Notes: generated from the sequence alone by a model not told the origin. Positions 32,742 to 42,549 are shown, counted from the first letter of the stretch. The stretch is DNA of 64,000 bases from Lutibaculum baratangense AMV1 (GCF_000496075.1 NZ_AWXZ01000017.1:62001-126000), one strand, 5' to 3'. Translations and numbers: made by a program.

Positions 32742-33121
32742 GATCCGCGTACGGCTCCCGGTCGGATCGCGCGCCAGGCCGCCATCGCCATGGCGATTGC
32801 GAGGACGGCGGCGAGCGGGCTCAAGGCGAGAAACAAGACGGGCCCGAAATCCGGCACGAGCCAGGCGATCGTGAGCCCGCAGGCGGCCGCGCCGAGCGCG
32901 CCGGTGACGACGTTCGCGATGAGGAAGTACATGCCGTCCTCGGTGTAGAGCGCGACCGTCCAGGCGACGACGTTGCCGATGCACATGGACAGGATGATGG
33001 TGACGAGGTCCAAGCTGGGAATATCCGGGCCCGAGGGATTGCGCCCGCGATTGATAGCACGAAACGGAGCGATGAGGGGCGGCGCCCTTTTGTCCGTTGC
33101 CCCCGGAACGTCCCTTCGCAC
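32738..33121 (-). CDS. Small membrane protein coupled to the glycosyltransferase
   Basis: The product has up to 127 residues and three hydrophobic segments: IILSMCIGNVVAWTVAL, YFLIANVVTGALGAAACGLTIAW and VLFLALSPLAAVLAIAMAMAA. The start is uncertain: the GTG at 33121 gives a hydrophilic 40-residue leader, and a TTG at 33013 would remove it. I do not recognise the family. ATGA overlap with the glycosyltransferase suggests a joint role, for example in polymer export, but this is inference. Confidence 0.6.
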   Translation of the reverse strand: MRRDVPGATDKRAPPLIAPFRAINRGRNPSGPDIPSLDLVTIILSMCIGNVVAWTVALYTEDGMYFLIANVVTGALGAAACGLTIAWLVPDFGPVLFLALSPLAAVLAIAMAMAAWRAIRPGAVRGS

Positions 33122-33187
33122 TTGCCCCCGTGCAGGCCCCCTGTCAGGTTCGCGACGCCTTCACGAAGAGCCGAGAGGAGGGACCAG

Positions 33188-33976
33188 ATGGCCGAAGCCG
33201 AATATCACGAGATCCCGCTCGGGGAGGGGGAGAACGCCCGCCGCATCGCCCTGAAGCTGCGTCGCGGCAAAGGGCCGACACTGGTCTGGCTCGGCGGCTT
33301 CCGCTCGGACATGGCCGGCACGAAGGCGACGCGGCTCGACCAGTGGGCCGAGGCGCATGGGCGCGCCTGCCTCCTCTTCGACTATTCCGGCCACGGCCAG
33401 TCGAGCGGCCGGTTCGAGGATGGCACGATCGGCACCTGGCTTCATGATGCGGCCGAGGCTGTGGCGCAGTGCGCGGGGCAGTCGCCCCTGCTCGTCGGAT
33501 CGTCGATGGGAGGTTGGATCGCGAGCCTGCTCGCGCTTCGCATGAAGGTCGAGGGTCATCCGCCGCACGGGCTTGTGCTGATCGCGCCGGCGCTCGACTT
33601 CACGGAGCGGCTGATGTGGGACCTGTTCTCCGAGGAGCAGAAGCGCGAGATCATGGAGACCGGCCAGTGGATGCGTCCGTCGGAGTATGATGGGCCCTAC
33701 CCGATCACGCGGAAGCTCATAGAGGAGGGGCGCCGCCACCTGCTTCTCGATCGCGACCTGATCGAGTTCGGCTGTCCTGTCCACATCCTCCAGGGCCGCC
33801 TCGACGAGGACGTCCCGCTCGACCACACGCTCGACATCGTCACGAGGCTCGCCTGCGACGACGTGACGGTCAGCATCGTCCACGACGGCGATCACCGCCT
33901 GTCGCGCGAGCAGGACATCGCGCTGCTGCTCGAGAGCGTCGAGACCATGATCCGCGGAGATCACATGCCGGCGTGA
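33188..33976 (+). CDS. Alpha/beta hydrolase (Ser nucleophile)
   Basis: The 262-residue hydrolase has a canonical elbow GSSMGGW. LLFDYSGHGQSSG precedes it. The likely acid is Asp in LQGRLDEDVP and the His is in HDGDHRLS. It resembles the ABHD10/palmitoyl-thioesterase-like group often found in alphaproteobacteria. The ATG at 33188 has AGGAGGG six bases upstream; the frame extends to 33122 without support. It is divergent from the glycosyltransferase pair. Confidence 0.88.
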   Translation: MAEAEYHEIPLGEGENARRIALKLRRGKGPTLVWLGGFRSDMAGTKATRLDQWAEAHGRACLLFDYSGHGQSSGRFEDGTIGTWLHDAAEAVAQCAGQSPLLVGSSMGGWIASLLALRMKVEGHPPHGLVLIAPALDFTERLMWDLFSEEQKREIMETGQWMRPSEYDGPYPITRKLIEEGRRHLLLDRDLIEFGCPVHILQGRLDEDVPLDHTLDIVTRLACDDVTVSIVHDGDHRLSREQDIALLLESVETMIRGDHMPA

Positions 33977-34060
33977 GGCGGCACCCACCGCCCGGCCCAC
34001 GCTCTCTGGCGCACGCATGAGTTGTGCTACCCTTGCGTCATGCTAAGGGGAGGGCCGGCG

Positions 34061-35176
34061 ATGGCCGAGATCAGGATCACCAACTGCCACATCCACACTT
34101 TCACGGCGGAGCATGCGCCGCGGTACTATCCGGCCTGGCCGGTCGTGATCTTCCGGTGGTGGCCGTGGCTCCTTCGCGTGGTCCGCTTCCTCTTCTGGTT
34201 CTCGCCCTGGCAGGGCGTCTACCAGCGGCTCGTCCGGCTCGAAGCCTTCCACGACACCGGGCGGCGCACGCATCAGGAGGAGATCTTCCGGGAGGTCCGG
34301 CGCCACTACCCCCGCGACACGCGCTTCGTCGTTCTGCCGGTCGACATGACGCCGATCGGGCACGGCCCGGTGAACCGCGACATCGTCGCGCAGCACGACG
34401 AGCTTCACCGCCTCGCCGGGCACTACCGAGACAGCATCATCCCTTTCGGGACCGTCCATCCCGACACGCCGGGCTCGGCGGCCGAGTTCCGTCGCTGCGT
34501 CGAGGAGCTCGGCTTCCGTGGGCTGAAGCTCTACCCGAAGATGGGCTTCAGGCCCGACCATCCCGTGCTGATGAGCGAGGTCTATCCGCTCTGCGTCGAC
34601 CGCAACCTGCCGGTCATCACCCACTGCTCGCGCGGCGGCGTCCGCCGCAAGGGGTGGAGCCAGGAGGAGGCCGACCGGGTGACGGCTCCGGAGGCCTACC
34701 TCCCGGTGATGGAGGCCTTCCCGACCTTGCGCATCTGCCTCGCCCATTTCGGCGGCGACCGCGACTGGCGCGCCTATCTAGACGAAGGGTTCGACCCGGA
34801 TCGGCCGGAGGAGAAAGAGAGAAACTGGGTCTCGAGGATCGAGACGATGATCCGCGGCGAAGGTTGGCCGAACCTCTGGACCGACATCTCCTACACGCTG
34901 TTCAACTTCCAGGAATACGCGCCGCTCCTGCGCCTCTTCCTCAAGGAGAAGGACAGCCGGCTGTGCCAGCGCGTGCTCTTCGGCTCCGACTTCTACATGA
35001 CGCGCCAGGAGCGACTTTCGGAGAAGGCCGTCTCGATCCTCCTGCGGGACACGCTGGGCGAGGACCTCTTCCGGCAGATCGCCGAAACGAACCCCCATGA
35101 GTTCCTGACGGGGGATGGGGCGTCCGGCGAGCTCGTCGCTGTGGCCGCCTCACCCTCGGCTCTCCCGGGGACCTAG
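34061..35176 (+). CDS. Amidohydrolase-superfamily metal-dependent hydrolase
   Basis: The 371-residue TIM-barrel protein begins IRITNCHIHTF, giving the HxH metal pair. Further ligand candidates are HCSRGGVRRKG, CLAHFGGD and FGSDFYM, as in Amidohydro_2 (ACMSD/uronate-isomerase-like) enzymes. A Trp-rich hydrophobic stretch near residues 20-50 (WPVVIFRWWPWLLRVVRFLFWF) is unusual and may be a membrane anchor inserted after the first strand. The ATG at 34061 follows AGGGGAGGG. Its TAG shares bases with the convergent gene's stop. Confidence 0.8.
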   Translation: MAEIRITNCHIHTFTAEHAPRYYPAWPVVIFRWWPWLLRVVRFLFWFSPWQGVYQRLVRLEAFHDTGRRTHQEEIFREVRRHYPRDTRFVVLPVDMTPIGHGPVNRDIVAQHDELHRLAGHYRDSIIPFGTVHPDTPGSAAEFRRCVEELGFRGLKLYPKMGFRPDHPVLMSEVYPLCVDRNLPVITHCSRGGVRRKGWSQEEADRVTAPEAYLPVMEAFPTLRICLAHFGGDRDWRAYLDEGFDPDRPEEKERNWVSRIETMIRGEGWPNLWTDISYTLFNFQEYAPLLRLFLKEKDSRLCQRVLFGSDFYMTRQERLSEKAVSILLRDTLGEDLFRQIAETNPHEFLTGDGASGELVAVAASPSALPGT

Positions 35177-36054
35177 GCCCCCTCGCCCGCGGCCGCGAGC
35201 GCCGTCAGCCCCTCGCGGTAGGTCGGATATCTCAGCTCCACGCCGAGCTCCTCCTTGATGCGGCGGTTCGAGACGCGCTTCGACGAGGCGTAGAAGCTGC
35301 GGGCCATGGGCGACAGCTCGGCCGTCTCGAAGGGGACCTCCGGCGGCGGCTCGACGCCGAGGAGACCGGCGGCGAACGTCACGACGTCCTGCGGCGGCAT
35401 CGGCAGGTCGTCGGCGAGGTTGTAGACGCGGCCCTGCGCGGGCCTCGCCATCGAGGCGGCCACCGCCGACGCGATGTCATCGACATGGATGCGGTTGAAG
35501 ACCTGGCCGGGCTTCACGAGCCGCTTCGCCGTGCCCTCCTTCAACTGCCTCAGCTGGTTGCGGCCGGGCCCGTAGATGCCGGCGATGCGGAAGACCGCCG
35601 TCGGCACGCCGATCGCGCGGCCGAGGGCGAGCCACTGCGCCTCCGCCTCGACCCGACGCTTCGTGCGCGCGTTCGGCGGCTCGGGGCTCGTCTCCTCGTC
35701 GATCCACGCCCCGCCCGCATCGCCGTAGACGCCGATTGTCGAGAGGTAGCCGATCCAGCGCAGCGTCTCCGCCTGCGCGGCGATCGCGTCGCGGTGCGTG
35801 AGGAGCACCGGGTCACCCTCCTCGCCGGGCGAAATCGAGGTCAGGAGGTGCGACGCGCCTGCCATGGCCTCGGCCGCGACGGCAGACCCGTCACGCCCGC
35901 CGTCGAAGACCACGGCCTCCACGCCCTCATCCTTGAGCGCCGCGGCCTTCTCCTCCGAGCGAACAGTGCCGCCGACCCGCCATCCCCCCGCCAGCAGCCT
36001 GCGGGCGAGCGTCGTCGCGGAATATCCAAGGCCGAAGACGAACAGCCTGTTCAT
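35173..36054 (-). CDS. NAD(P)-dependent epimerase/SDR protein (YeeZ-like)
   Basis: The 293-residue extended SDR-like protein has the atypical nucleotide loop [15 protein letters not shown], then [22 protein letters not shown] and [14 protein letters not shown]. The usual catalytic YxxxK is not evident after the STIGVYGD strand (RTKRRVEAE occurs instead), so it may be an atypical reductase or binding protein. ATG 36054 shares ATGA with the queG stop. Its own stop overlaps the convergent amidohydrolase stop as CTAG. Confidence 0.82.
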   Translation of the reverse strand: MNRLFVFGLGYSATTLARRLLAGGWRVGGTVRSEEKAAALKDEGVEAVVFDGGRDGSAVAAEAMAGASHLLTSISPGEEGDPVLLTHRDAIAAQAETLRWIGYLSTIGVYGDAGGAWIDEETSPEPPNARTKRRVEAEAQWLALGRAIGVPTAVFRIAGIYGPGRNQLRQLKEGTAKRLVKPGQVFNRIHVDDIASAVAASMARPAQGRVYNLADDLPMPPQDVVTFAAGLLGVEPPPEVPFETAELSPMARSFYASSKRVSNRRIKEELGVELRYPTYREGLTALAAAGEGA

Positions 36055-37217
36055 GCCGCTGGGGCTCCGTCCGCCAATGCCATTCTCCACTCCTCCAGCA
36101 CGTCCGCGTCGGTCTCGCCGCCCATCCTTAAGCCCGCCAGCGCGCGCAGTTCGTCGCCCGGCATCAGCCGCGAGAGTGCCCAGACCGCCGCACCTCGCAC
36201 GAGCGGGCTCTCGTCGTCCAGCCGCCGGCGCGCCGTCCGGACCAGCGCCTCGTCGCCGGAGTTGCCGATCGAGATCAGGACGTTGCGCAGGAAGCGCTTC
36301 ACGCCGATCCGCTTGATCGGCGACTTCGTGAAGAGCGCCCGGAAGGAGGCATCGTCCAGCTCGGCGAGGTCCTCGAGGTCCGGCATGTTCAACGTGTCGC
36401 GCGCCGCGAGCTTCGCCTCCCGGCCCTCTTTCGCGAACTTGTTCCACGGGCAGACCGCCAGGCAGTCGTCGCAGCCATAGATGCGGTTGCCGACCGCCTC
36501 GCGGAACTCGCGCGGGATCGGGCCCGAATGCTCGATCGTGAGATACGAGATGCAGCGCCTGGCGTCGAGCTGATAGGGCACGGGAAAAGCGTCTGTCGGG
36601 CAGGCGTCGAGGCAGGCGCGGCACGAGCCGCAATGGTCGGACTCCGGCGCGTCGGGCTCGAGCTCGGCATTGGTGAAGATCGCGCCGAGGAAGAGCCAGT
36701 TGCCGTAGGTGCGCGACAGGAGATTGGTGTGCTTGCCCTGCCAGCCGAGGCCCGCGGCGGCGGCGAGCGGCTTCTCCATCACGGGGGCGGTGTCGACGAA
36801 CACCTTCACGTCGGCTCCGGCCGTCTCGGCGAAGCGGCGGGCCACCGACTTCAGCCTCTTCTTGATGAGGTCGTGATAGTCGTCGCCGCGGGCATAGACG
36901 GAGATGTATCCCTTCGCGCGTTCCGCGAGTTGCGGCAGCGGATCGCCCTCGGGCCCGTAGTTGAGGCCGAGCATCGCGACCGACCGAGCATCGCCCCACA
37001 GGGCGGAAGGCTGCCGCCGCCGATCCGCCGTGCGGGCCATCCATTCCATCTCGCCGTGCCGACCTTCGCGGAGGAAGTGGTCGAGCCGCGCCGCCGTCTC
37101 CGGCACCGCGTCGGGGCGCATGACCCGGACGAGGTCGAAGCCTTCCGCCAGCGCGTCCTCGATCAGGCGCGCCTTGAGAGCGTCTCGGTCGATCGTCTCA
37201 GAAGTCGAGGTCGGCAT
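36051..37217 (-). CDS. queG: Epoxyqueuosine reductase
   Basis: The 388-residue cobalamin-dependent Fe-S enzyme makes queuosine in tRNA from epoxyqueuosine. Two 4Fe-4S sites are seen: [16 protein letters not shown] and [11 protein letters not shown]. The C-terminus holds HEAT-like repeats ([13 protein letters not shown]). Its first 20 bases overlap the 3' end of the GST gene upstream. Confidence 0.96.
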   Translation of the reverse strand: MPTSTSETIDRDALKARLIEDALAEGFDLVRVMRPDAVPETAARLDHFLREGRHGEMEWMARTADRRRQPSALWGDARSVAMLGLNYGPEGDPLPQLAERAKGYISVYARGDDYHDLIKKRLKSVARRFAETAGADVKVFVDTAPVMEKPLAAAAGLGWQGKHTNLLSRTYGNWLFLGAIFTNAELEPDAPESDHCGSCRACLDACPTDAFPVPYQLDARRCISYLTIEHSGPIPREFREAVGNRIYGCDDCLAVCPWNKFAKEGREAKLAARDTLNMPDLEDLAELDDASFRALFTKSPIKRIGVKRFLRNVLISIGNSGDEALVRTARRRLDDESPLVRGAAVWALSRLMPGDELRALAGLRMGGETDADVLEEWRMALADGAPAA

Positions 37218-37893
37218 ACGTCCTGGACGGCGTCATTCCGGGGATGCTGTCGGCGAGTATGGGCCGGAATGATGGCCGGGACTTGATGCGGGCATACCAG
37301 TGGCGGGCCCACTCGTAGTCGTCCCACGGCACGTCGCCGAGATAGTCGATGCACGAGAGGTGCGCCGCCGCCGCGAGGTCGGCATGGGTCAGCTGGTCAC
37401 CGGCGAGCCAGTTGCGACGCTCGGCGAGCTTGGAGATGTAGTGCAGATGGAAGCGAAGGTTCTCCCGGCCGGTCCGGATCGCACCGGCACTCGGCGGACC
37501 GCCGCCGTGCTCGACGCGCATGAACCGCTTGTAGATCCGCTCCTTCAGCAGGAGCGCCGAGACATCGGCATGAAACTTCAGATCGAACCAGTCGAGCAGC
37601 CGGCGCACCTCGGCGCGGCCATAGGGGTCGTCGGGCATCAGCCGCCGTGCGCCCGGGTCCGCGCCCGCCGTCTCGTTGATGAACTCGATCACCGCCCGCG
37701 CGCCGCAGATCGGGCGGGCCGCGTCACGGTCGATCAGCACCGGCAGGCTGCCGGCCGGGTTGACGATCAGGAACTCCTTGCGCTTCTCCCAGAGACGCTC
37801 CTCGACGAGCTTGGCCTCCAACCCGTACTCGGCGAGCGCGATTCGCGCCGCGCGCGAGAAGGGACAGAAGGCGTGGTGATAGAGCGTCAGCAT
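37198..37893 (-). CDS. Glutathione S-transferase family protein
   Basis: The 231-residue GST has a thioredoxin-like N-terminus with a possible Cys/Ser active site ([22 protein letters not shown]), SLPVLID with the cis-Pro, then a helical C-terminal domain ([19 protein letters not shown]). The CPFS motif is reminiscent of Omega/Beta-like classes. The ATG at 37893 is set by homology but lacks a ribosome site; an in-frame GTG at 37938 is possible. It overlaps queG by 20 bases. Confidence 0.88.
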   Translation of the reverse strand: MLTLYHHAFCPFSRAARIALAEYGLEAKLVEERLWEKRKEFLIVNPAGSLPVLIDRDAARPICGARAVIEFINETAGADPGARRLMPDDPYGRAEVRRLLDWFDLKFHADVSALLLKERIYKRFMRVEHGGGPPSAGAIRTGRENLRFHLHYISKLAERRNWLAGDQLTHADLAAAAHLSCIDYLGDVPWDDYEWARHWYARIKSRPSFRPILADSIPGMTPSRTYADLDF

Positions 37894-38204
37894 GGGGGGC
37901 AAAGTCGGTCCAAAAAAGCGAGGCCGCCACTCGATCACGAACCGCGCCGCCCGACGGGGAAGCCGGATCGCACGGCCCGACTCCCTCCGAACGCCGGCAG
38001 GGCCGCCGGCGTTGCGGCCGTGCCATAAGATCTCGTGGCGGTGAACAAGCGGTTAGCGAGGCAGCCTGCTTCGCGTCGCCAGCACCAGACCCTGGCGCCT
38101 AGATCAGCCTCTGGGTCGAATTGTGGCGAAGAGCGGTCAATGGCCGGGCCTTGTGCGGAAGCGCGCCCAGTGATGCAGCCGGAGCACTGCCCGCCCGGCC
38201 GACC
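37894..38204. other. Intergenic region with one strong palindrome
   Basis: These 311 bases lie between the GST gene and the NDUFA9-like gene and carry no convincing coding frame. The only structure seen is a perfect 9-bp stem, AACGCCGGC (37990-37998) with GCCGGCGTT (38005-38013), loop 6. It has no T-run on either strand. It may include the GST promoter and the 3' end of the upstream transcript. Confidence 0.4.
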
Positions 38205-39197
38205 TCAGGGCTGAAGTCTCGGCGTGTCGACGTTGTTCGTGAACTGCCCGGCGCGGCGGAAGCGCTGCAGGTAGGTCGGCAGGATCGCCTCCATGCCGAC
38301 CGGGTCGATGCCGAGAGCCTCGATGGTGCGGCCTTCCTCGATCGCCGCCTGCGACACGACGTTGTCGTGCCTGAGCTGGATCACCTGGTCCGTCGTGAGG
38401 AGGCGGCCCGGCAGGGCGCCGAGGACGCCCGCCAGCCTGTCGGCGGCGCCGAACGGCACGTTGAGGAGCACCCGCTTGCGGCCGATCACGTGGAGCATCA
38501 GCTCCATGAGCTGCCGGAAGGTGCGGATCTCGGGCCCGCCCAGTTCGTACGTACATCCGGGCGTCGCCTTGCCGTCGACCGCGCGGGCCACCGCCTCGCC
38601 CACATCGCCGACGAAGACGGGCTGGAAACGCGTCTGGCCGCCACCGATCAGCGGCAGGAACGGCGACATGCGGGCCATCGCCGCGAAGCGGTTGAAGAAC
38701 TGGTCTTCCTGACCGAACATGATCGAAGGGCGGAGGATGACCGCGCCGGGCACGGCGTCGCGAATGGCGGCCTCGCCGGCGGCCTTCGTGCGGGCGTAGT
38801 GCGATTCGGACTGCTCGTCGGCACCGATGGCGGAAACGGCCGTCAGCCTGGTGATACCTTCCTCGGCCGCGGCCCGCGCGATCAGACCTGCCCCTTCGGC
38901 ATGAACCTTGGAGAAGCTCTGCCGGCCGCCCTCGGCGAGTATGCCGACGAGATTCACGACGGCGTCGGAGCCTTGCACCGCGCGCCTGACCGAATCCTCG
39001 AAGCGCAGGTTCGTCTGTATCGCCTGGATCTGGCCGACGCTGCCATAAGGCTTCATGAAACCTGCCAGCTCCGGCCGGCGGACCGCCACCCGAACCCGGT
39101 AGCCGCGCACAGCCAGCGCCCGCACGACGTAGCGCCCGATGAAGCCGGAGCCTCCGAACACCGTCACGAGCTCGTAGCGCATGTTTCGCCCCGCCAT
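38205..39197 (-). CDS. NDUFA9-like NAD(P)-binding protein (atypical SDR)
   Basis: The 330-residue atypical SDR begins YELVTVFGGSGFIGRYVVRALA. It then has DAVVNLVGILAEGG, AVSAIGAD and HYARTKAAGE. This pattern matches the complex I NDUFA9-subunit family of alphaproteobacteria, which acts as a quinone-biosynthesis or complex I assembly-related protein. Start ATG 39197 follows GAGAAGG; ATG 39182 is a close alternative. Confidence 0.88.
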   Translation of the reverse strand: MAGRNMRYELVTVFGGSGFIGRYVVRALAVRGYRVRVAVRRPELAGFMKPYGSVGQIQAIQTNLRFEDSVRRAVQGSDAVVNLVGILAEGGRQSFSKVHAEGAGLIARAAAEEGITRLTAVSAIGADEQSESHYARTKAAGEAAIRDAVPGAVILRPSIMFGQEDQFFNRFAAMARMSPFLPLIGGGQTRFQPVFVGDVGEAVARAVDGKATPGCTYELGGPEIRTFRQLMELMLHVIGRKRVLLNVPFGAADRLAGVLGALPGRLLTTDQVIQLRHDNVVSQAAIEEGRTIEALGIDPVGMEAILPTYLQRFRRAGQFTNNVDTPRLQP

Positions 39198-39285
39198 GGC
39201 GGCCCTTCTCCCAAGATCTTGCCGGTCGTGCCCTCCATAACGAAGCCCGATGGGCCTGTACAGGTTCACCGCCGTCGCAACGCCA

Positions 39286-39314
39286 TTGACAAGCCGCGGA
39301 CGGGCCAATAACTG
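39286..39314 (+). promoter_or_regulatory. Promoter of tRNA-Leu
   Basis: TTGACA (39286-39291), a 17-base spacer, and TAACTG (39309-39314) place the transcription start about six bases before the mature tRNA 5' end at 39327. Confidence 0.75.
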
Positions 39315-39326
39315 TCTCGCGCACTT

Positions 39327-39413
39327 GCCCAGGTGGCGGAATTGGTAGACGCGCTAGCTTCAGGTGCTAGTGCCCGAAAGGGCGTGGAAGTTCGAGTCTT
39401 CTCCTGGGCACCA
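39327..39413 (+). tRNA. tRNA-Leu (anticodon CAG)
   Basis: The 87-base cloverleaf has the acceptor GCCCAGG (39327-39333) paired with CCTGGGC (39403-39409). The anticodon stem CTAGC/GCTAG encloses TTCAGGT with anticodon CAG. A long variable arm (TGCCCGAAAGGGCG) is present, as expected for tRNA-Leu. Discriminator A and CCA are encoded. It reads CUG, a frequent Leu codon in this GC-rich genome. Confidence 0.97.
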
Positions 39414-39650
39414 TCGAACATGATGGTCATCTCGCACCGGCCTCCCCCGCTTCGGGGTCGAGCCTCCGGCACTCTCTGTCGAATCTCCGGTTCAGTTGCC
39501 GTAGCCGAACGTGGCTGTTAAACACTGCCGCCGAAGGCTCGGCCATCAATCTATACTGCGACAGGCGCGGACCGGGTCCCCGGGGCTCGGACCGCTGTTG
39601 ATGCCGAGGCAGCGCCGGGCCCACGTCATGACAAGCGGAGGTCCCGTCCA

Positions 39651-40265
39651 TTGACCATCACCCTGCACCGCGGCGACCTTCCGGCCGATCTCGACCTCGG
39701 TCCGGTCGTCGCCGTCGACACCGAGACGCTGGGCCTGAGCCTCGTGCGCGACAAGCTGTGCCTCGTGCAGCTGTCCGCGGGTGACGGAACGGCGCATCTG
39801 GTGCAGGTCGACCGCGGCACCTACGACGCTCCGAACCTGAAGCGCCTCTTCGCCGACCAGGGCGTGACGAAGATCTTCCACTACGGCCGCTTCGACATCG
39901 CGATGATCGCCCGGCATCTCGGCGTGATCGCGCAGCCCTGCTACTGCACGAAGATCGCCTCGCGGCTGACGCGAACCTACACGGATCGCCACGGGCTGCG
40001 CGACCTCGTGCGGGACATGCTCGAGATCGAGATCTCGAAGCAGCAGCAGAGCTCGGACTGGGGGGCGGACACCCTGACCGACGCGCAACTGTCGTACGCC
40101 GCCAGCGATGTTCTTCATCTCCATGCCCTCAGGGCGAGGCTCGACGCGCTGCTCGTGCGCGAGGCCCGGATGGACCTCGCCGAGGCATGCTTCCGTTTCC
40201 TTCCCGCTCGCGCGTTGCTCGACCTCGCGGGGTGGGACGAGGAAGATCTGTTCGCACATTCTTGA
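39651..40265 (+). CDS. Ribonuclease D-type 3'-5' exonuclease
   Basis: The 204-residue DEDD-type exonuclease has DTETLGL, FHYGRFDIAM and YAASDVLHL, giving the four acidic metal ligands and the Tyr of the DEDDy class. It lacks the HRDC domains of E. coli RNase D and matches the short alphaproteobacterial form. The start is TTG 39651 with GGAGG upstream. It heads the rnd-lptC-lptA-lptB-rpoN block. Confidence 0.92.
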   Translation: MTITLHRGDLPADLDLGPVVAVDTETLGLSLVRDKLCLVQLSAGDGTAHLVQVDRGTYDAPNLKRLFADQGVTKIFHYGRFDIAMIARHLGVIAQPCYCTKIASRLTRTYTDRHGLRDLVRDMLEIEISKQQQSSDWGADTLTDAQLSYAASDVLHLHALRARLDALLVREARMDLAEACFRFLPARALLDLAGWDEEDLFAHS

Positions 40266-40325
40266 CGGCTCCGGCGCTAGGATTGGCGCCGTTTTTCGAT
40301 CAAATTCTTCGGACTACGTGCGCCG

Positions 40326-41039
40326 ATGACCAGACAGGACAACGACAGGGTGGAGAGCATCGCAACCAGCTCCGGCATGCGGGACGTCCCGCATGACACG
40401 GCTGCCGTGCGCCACTCGACGTGGCAGCGCGCGCAGCGGCACTCGAGGCGGGTCCGGCGCCTGCGCGTCGTTCTTCCGGTCCTCGGCCTCCTCCTCGCAC
40501 TGGGCCTGTTCGTTTCCTTCCAGTCGATCCCGTCGCCGATCGGCGACGTCGAGCTGAGCTCGATCGGCGTGGAGGGCGACACGGTCACGATGGAGGCGCC
40601 GAAGCTCACGGGCTACGGCGAGGAAGGGCTCAACTACGCGGTGAGCGCCGACAGGGCACAGCAGAATCTCTCCAGCCCGAACGTCGTTCGCCTCCAGGGG
40701 ATCGACGGCCGCCTGGACGAGGAGGGAGGTCGCTGGACCGCGCTGCGCGCCGCGGAGGGCACGCTCGACACGGACGCCGAGACGCTGCGGCTCGACAATT
40801 CGATTGAGCTCACGACGAATGACGGCAAGCGGGCGACGCTGCAGTCCGCCGACATCGACTTCTCCCGCCGGACCGTCTCGAGCGAGGAGCCGGTCGAGCT
40901 CGAAATGGACGTGGGTCGCGTCGCAGCCGGATCAATCGAGGTCAGCGAGGGCGGCAAACGCATCGTCCTGCGCGGCAACGTCAAGGTCGACATGCGCATG
41001 AACGGGAGCTTGGAAAATGCCTTGGGCACACCTGAGTAA
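40326..41039 (+). CDS. lptC: LPS export protein LptC
   Basis: The 237-residue protein has a single N-terminal membrane helix (LRVVLPVLGLLLALGLFVSF, about residues 45-64) after a basic cytoplasmic stretch. A periplasmic beta-jellyroll domain follows (MEAPKLTGYGEEGLNYAVSA). It bridges the LptB2FG complex to LptA. Its 3' end overlaps lptA by 23 bases. Confidence 0.92.
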   Translation: MTRQDNDRVESIATSSGMRDVPHDTAAVRHSTWQRAQRHSRRVRRLRVVLPVLGLLLALGLFVSFQSIPSPIGDVELSSIGVEGDTVTMEAPKLTGYGEEGLNYAVSADRAQQNLSSPNVVRLQGIDGRLDEEGGRWTALRAAEGTLDTDAETLRLDNSIELTTNDGKRATLQSADIDFSRRTVSSEEPVELEMDVGRVAAGSIEVSEGGKRIVLRGNVKVDMRMNGSLENALGTPE

Positions 41040-41613
41040 AGCGGCCGCCCGCCTGGCTGCCGCGGCGGGCCTCGCTCTCGCGATTGCCGCACCGGCCTCG
41101 GCCCAGAACGACGGCAATCCGCTACAATCTTCCGACAGGCCGGTGCAGATCGAGGCCGACATGCTCGAGGTGCTCGACGACCAGAGCATGGCCGTCTTCA
41201 CCGGCAACGTCGTCGCGAAGCAGGACGGCACCACGCTGCAGACAGCCAGCTTGAAGGTGTTCTACGCCGGCGGCTCTGTCATGCAGCAGGCGGCCGCCCA
41301 GTCCGAGAACAACAATGGCGGCGGCGGTGGTGACGGGCAGAGGATCACGCGGCTCGAGGCCGAAGGCAAGGTCGTGGTCACGACGCGCGAGCAGAGGGCG
41401 ACGGGCGACAGGGCCATCTTCCAGATGGACACCAACACGGTGACGCTGACCGGCGACGTCGTCCTGTCCCAGGGCCAGAACGTGCTGAACGGCACGGAGC
41501 TCGTGGTCAACCTTGATACCGGGCGCTCGCGGCTCGTATCCAACAGGTCTGGAGGGGCCGGCCGCGTCAGGGGCGTCTTCCAGCCGAGCGGCCGGGCGCC
41601 CGCAGGCCAGTAG
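41017..41613 (+). CDS. lptA: LPS transport periplasmic protein LptA
   Basis: The 198-residue OstA/LptA-family protein has a signal peptide (AAARLAAAAGLALAIAAPASAQ). The beta-jellyroll repeat region begins RPVQIEADMLEVLDDQSMAVFTGNVVAKQDG. A Gly/Asn-rich insertion (NNNGGGGGDG) occurs in the middle. It carries LPS across the periplasm. It overlaps lptC and is followed by lptB. Confidence 0.93.
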   Translation: MPWAHLSKAAARLAAAAGLALAIAAPASAQNDGNPLQSSDRPVQIEADMLEVLDDQSMAVFTGNVVAKQDGTTLQTASLKVFYAGGSVMQQAAAQSENNNGGGGGDGQRITRLEAEGKVVVTTREQRATGDRAIFQMDTNTVTLTGDVVLSQGQNVLNGTELVVNLDTGRSRLVSNRSGGAGRVRGVFQPSGRAPAGQ

Positions 41614-41646
41614 GTACAGGCGCGAAGGACAGCGTCGCCGGGAGGA

Positions 41647-42531
41647 ATGGAACGCGTGAGCCGTCATTCGCGCCTCGAGAGGCGCCGGGGAGAGCCCCAG
41701 CACGGTGAGCCGGTCGACGTCGCCGCCGGATCCCAGGACGTTCCGTGGGACCAGTACGCGGCCGAGGCGGGAGCCGACGAAGCCCTCCTGAGCGCGGGCA
41801 CGAGCCACGAGAGCTGGCTCGAGGTCGCGGACATCCGCAAGTCGTTCAACCGGCGCCCCGTGGTCAAGGGCGTCAGCCTCTCCGTGAAGCGGGGGGAGGT
41901 GGTGGGTCTGCTCGGACCGAACGGCGCCGGCAAGACCACGGTCTTCTACATGGTCACCGGCCTCATCCGCCCCGATGCCGGGAGGATCGCCTTCGAGGGA
42001 AACGACATCACGCGCCTGCCCATGTATCGGCGGGCGCGCCTCGGCATCGGCTATCTCCCGCAGGAGGCCTCGATCTTCCGCGGGCTGACGGCGGAGGAGA
42101 ACATCCGCGCCGTTCTGGAGATCATCGAGCCGGACCGCAAGGTGCGCGAGAAGGAGCTCGAGGAGCTGCTCGAGGAGTTCGACATCGCGCGCCTGCGCCA
42201 TCAGCCGGCCATCGCGCTGTCGGGGGGCGAGCGGCGGCGGGTGGAGATCGCGCGGGCCCTGGCCTCTCGGCCGGTCTTCATGCTGCTCGACGAACCCTTC
42301 GCCGGCATCGATCCGATCGCGGTGGGCGACATCCGGATGCTCGTCCGCCACCTGTCGCGGCGCGGGATCGGCGTCCTCATCACCGACCACAACGTGCGCG
42401 AAACGCTGAGCCTGATCGACCGGGCCTACATCATCCACGACGGCCGCCTCCTGATGGAAGGATCGCCTCAGGAGGTCGTGGCGAATGTGGATGTCCGCCG
42501 CTACTATCTCGGCGACGAGTTTCGCCTTTAG
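41647..42531 (+). CDS. lptB: LPS export ABC transporter ATPase LptB
   Basis: The 294-residue ABC ATPase powers LPS extraction. Walker A is GPNGAGKTT, the signature is LSGGERRR, and Walker B is [12 protein letters not shown]. It has about 55 extra N-terminal residues, acidic and polar, before the usual [10 protein letters not shown] start. An internal start is possible but no better ribosome site was seen. lptF and lptG are not in the window. Confidence 0.95.
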   Translation: MERVSRHSRLERRRGEPQHGEPVDVAAGSQDVPWDQYAAEAGADEALLSAGTSHESWLEVADIRKSFNRRPVVKGVSLSVKRGEVVGLLGPNGAGKTTVFYMVTGLIRPDAGRIAFEGNDITRLPMYRRARLGIGYLPQEASIFRGLTAEENIRAVLEIIEPDRKVREKELEELLEEFDIARLRHQPAIALSGGERRRVEIARALASRPVFMLLDEPFAGIDPIAVGDIRMLVRHLSRRGIGVLITDHNVRETLSLIDRAYIIHDGRLLMEGSPQEVVANVDVRRYYLGDEFRL

Positions 42532-42549
42532 AATCAAGGTCGGCGGTTG

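Noticed and set aside
37990-38013. Palindrome considered as rho-independent terminator
   Set aside because: The stem is perfect but neither strand has a following T-run.
39414-39650. Gap between tRNA-Leu and rnd, examined for attachment site or integrated element
   Set aside because: No duplicate of the tRNA 3' end, integrase or tyrosine-recombinase gene was found nearby.
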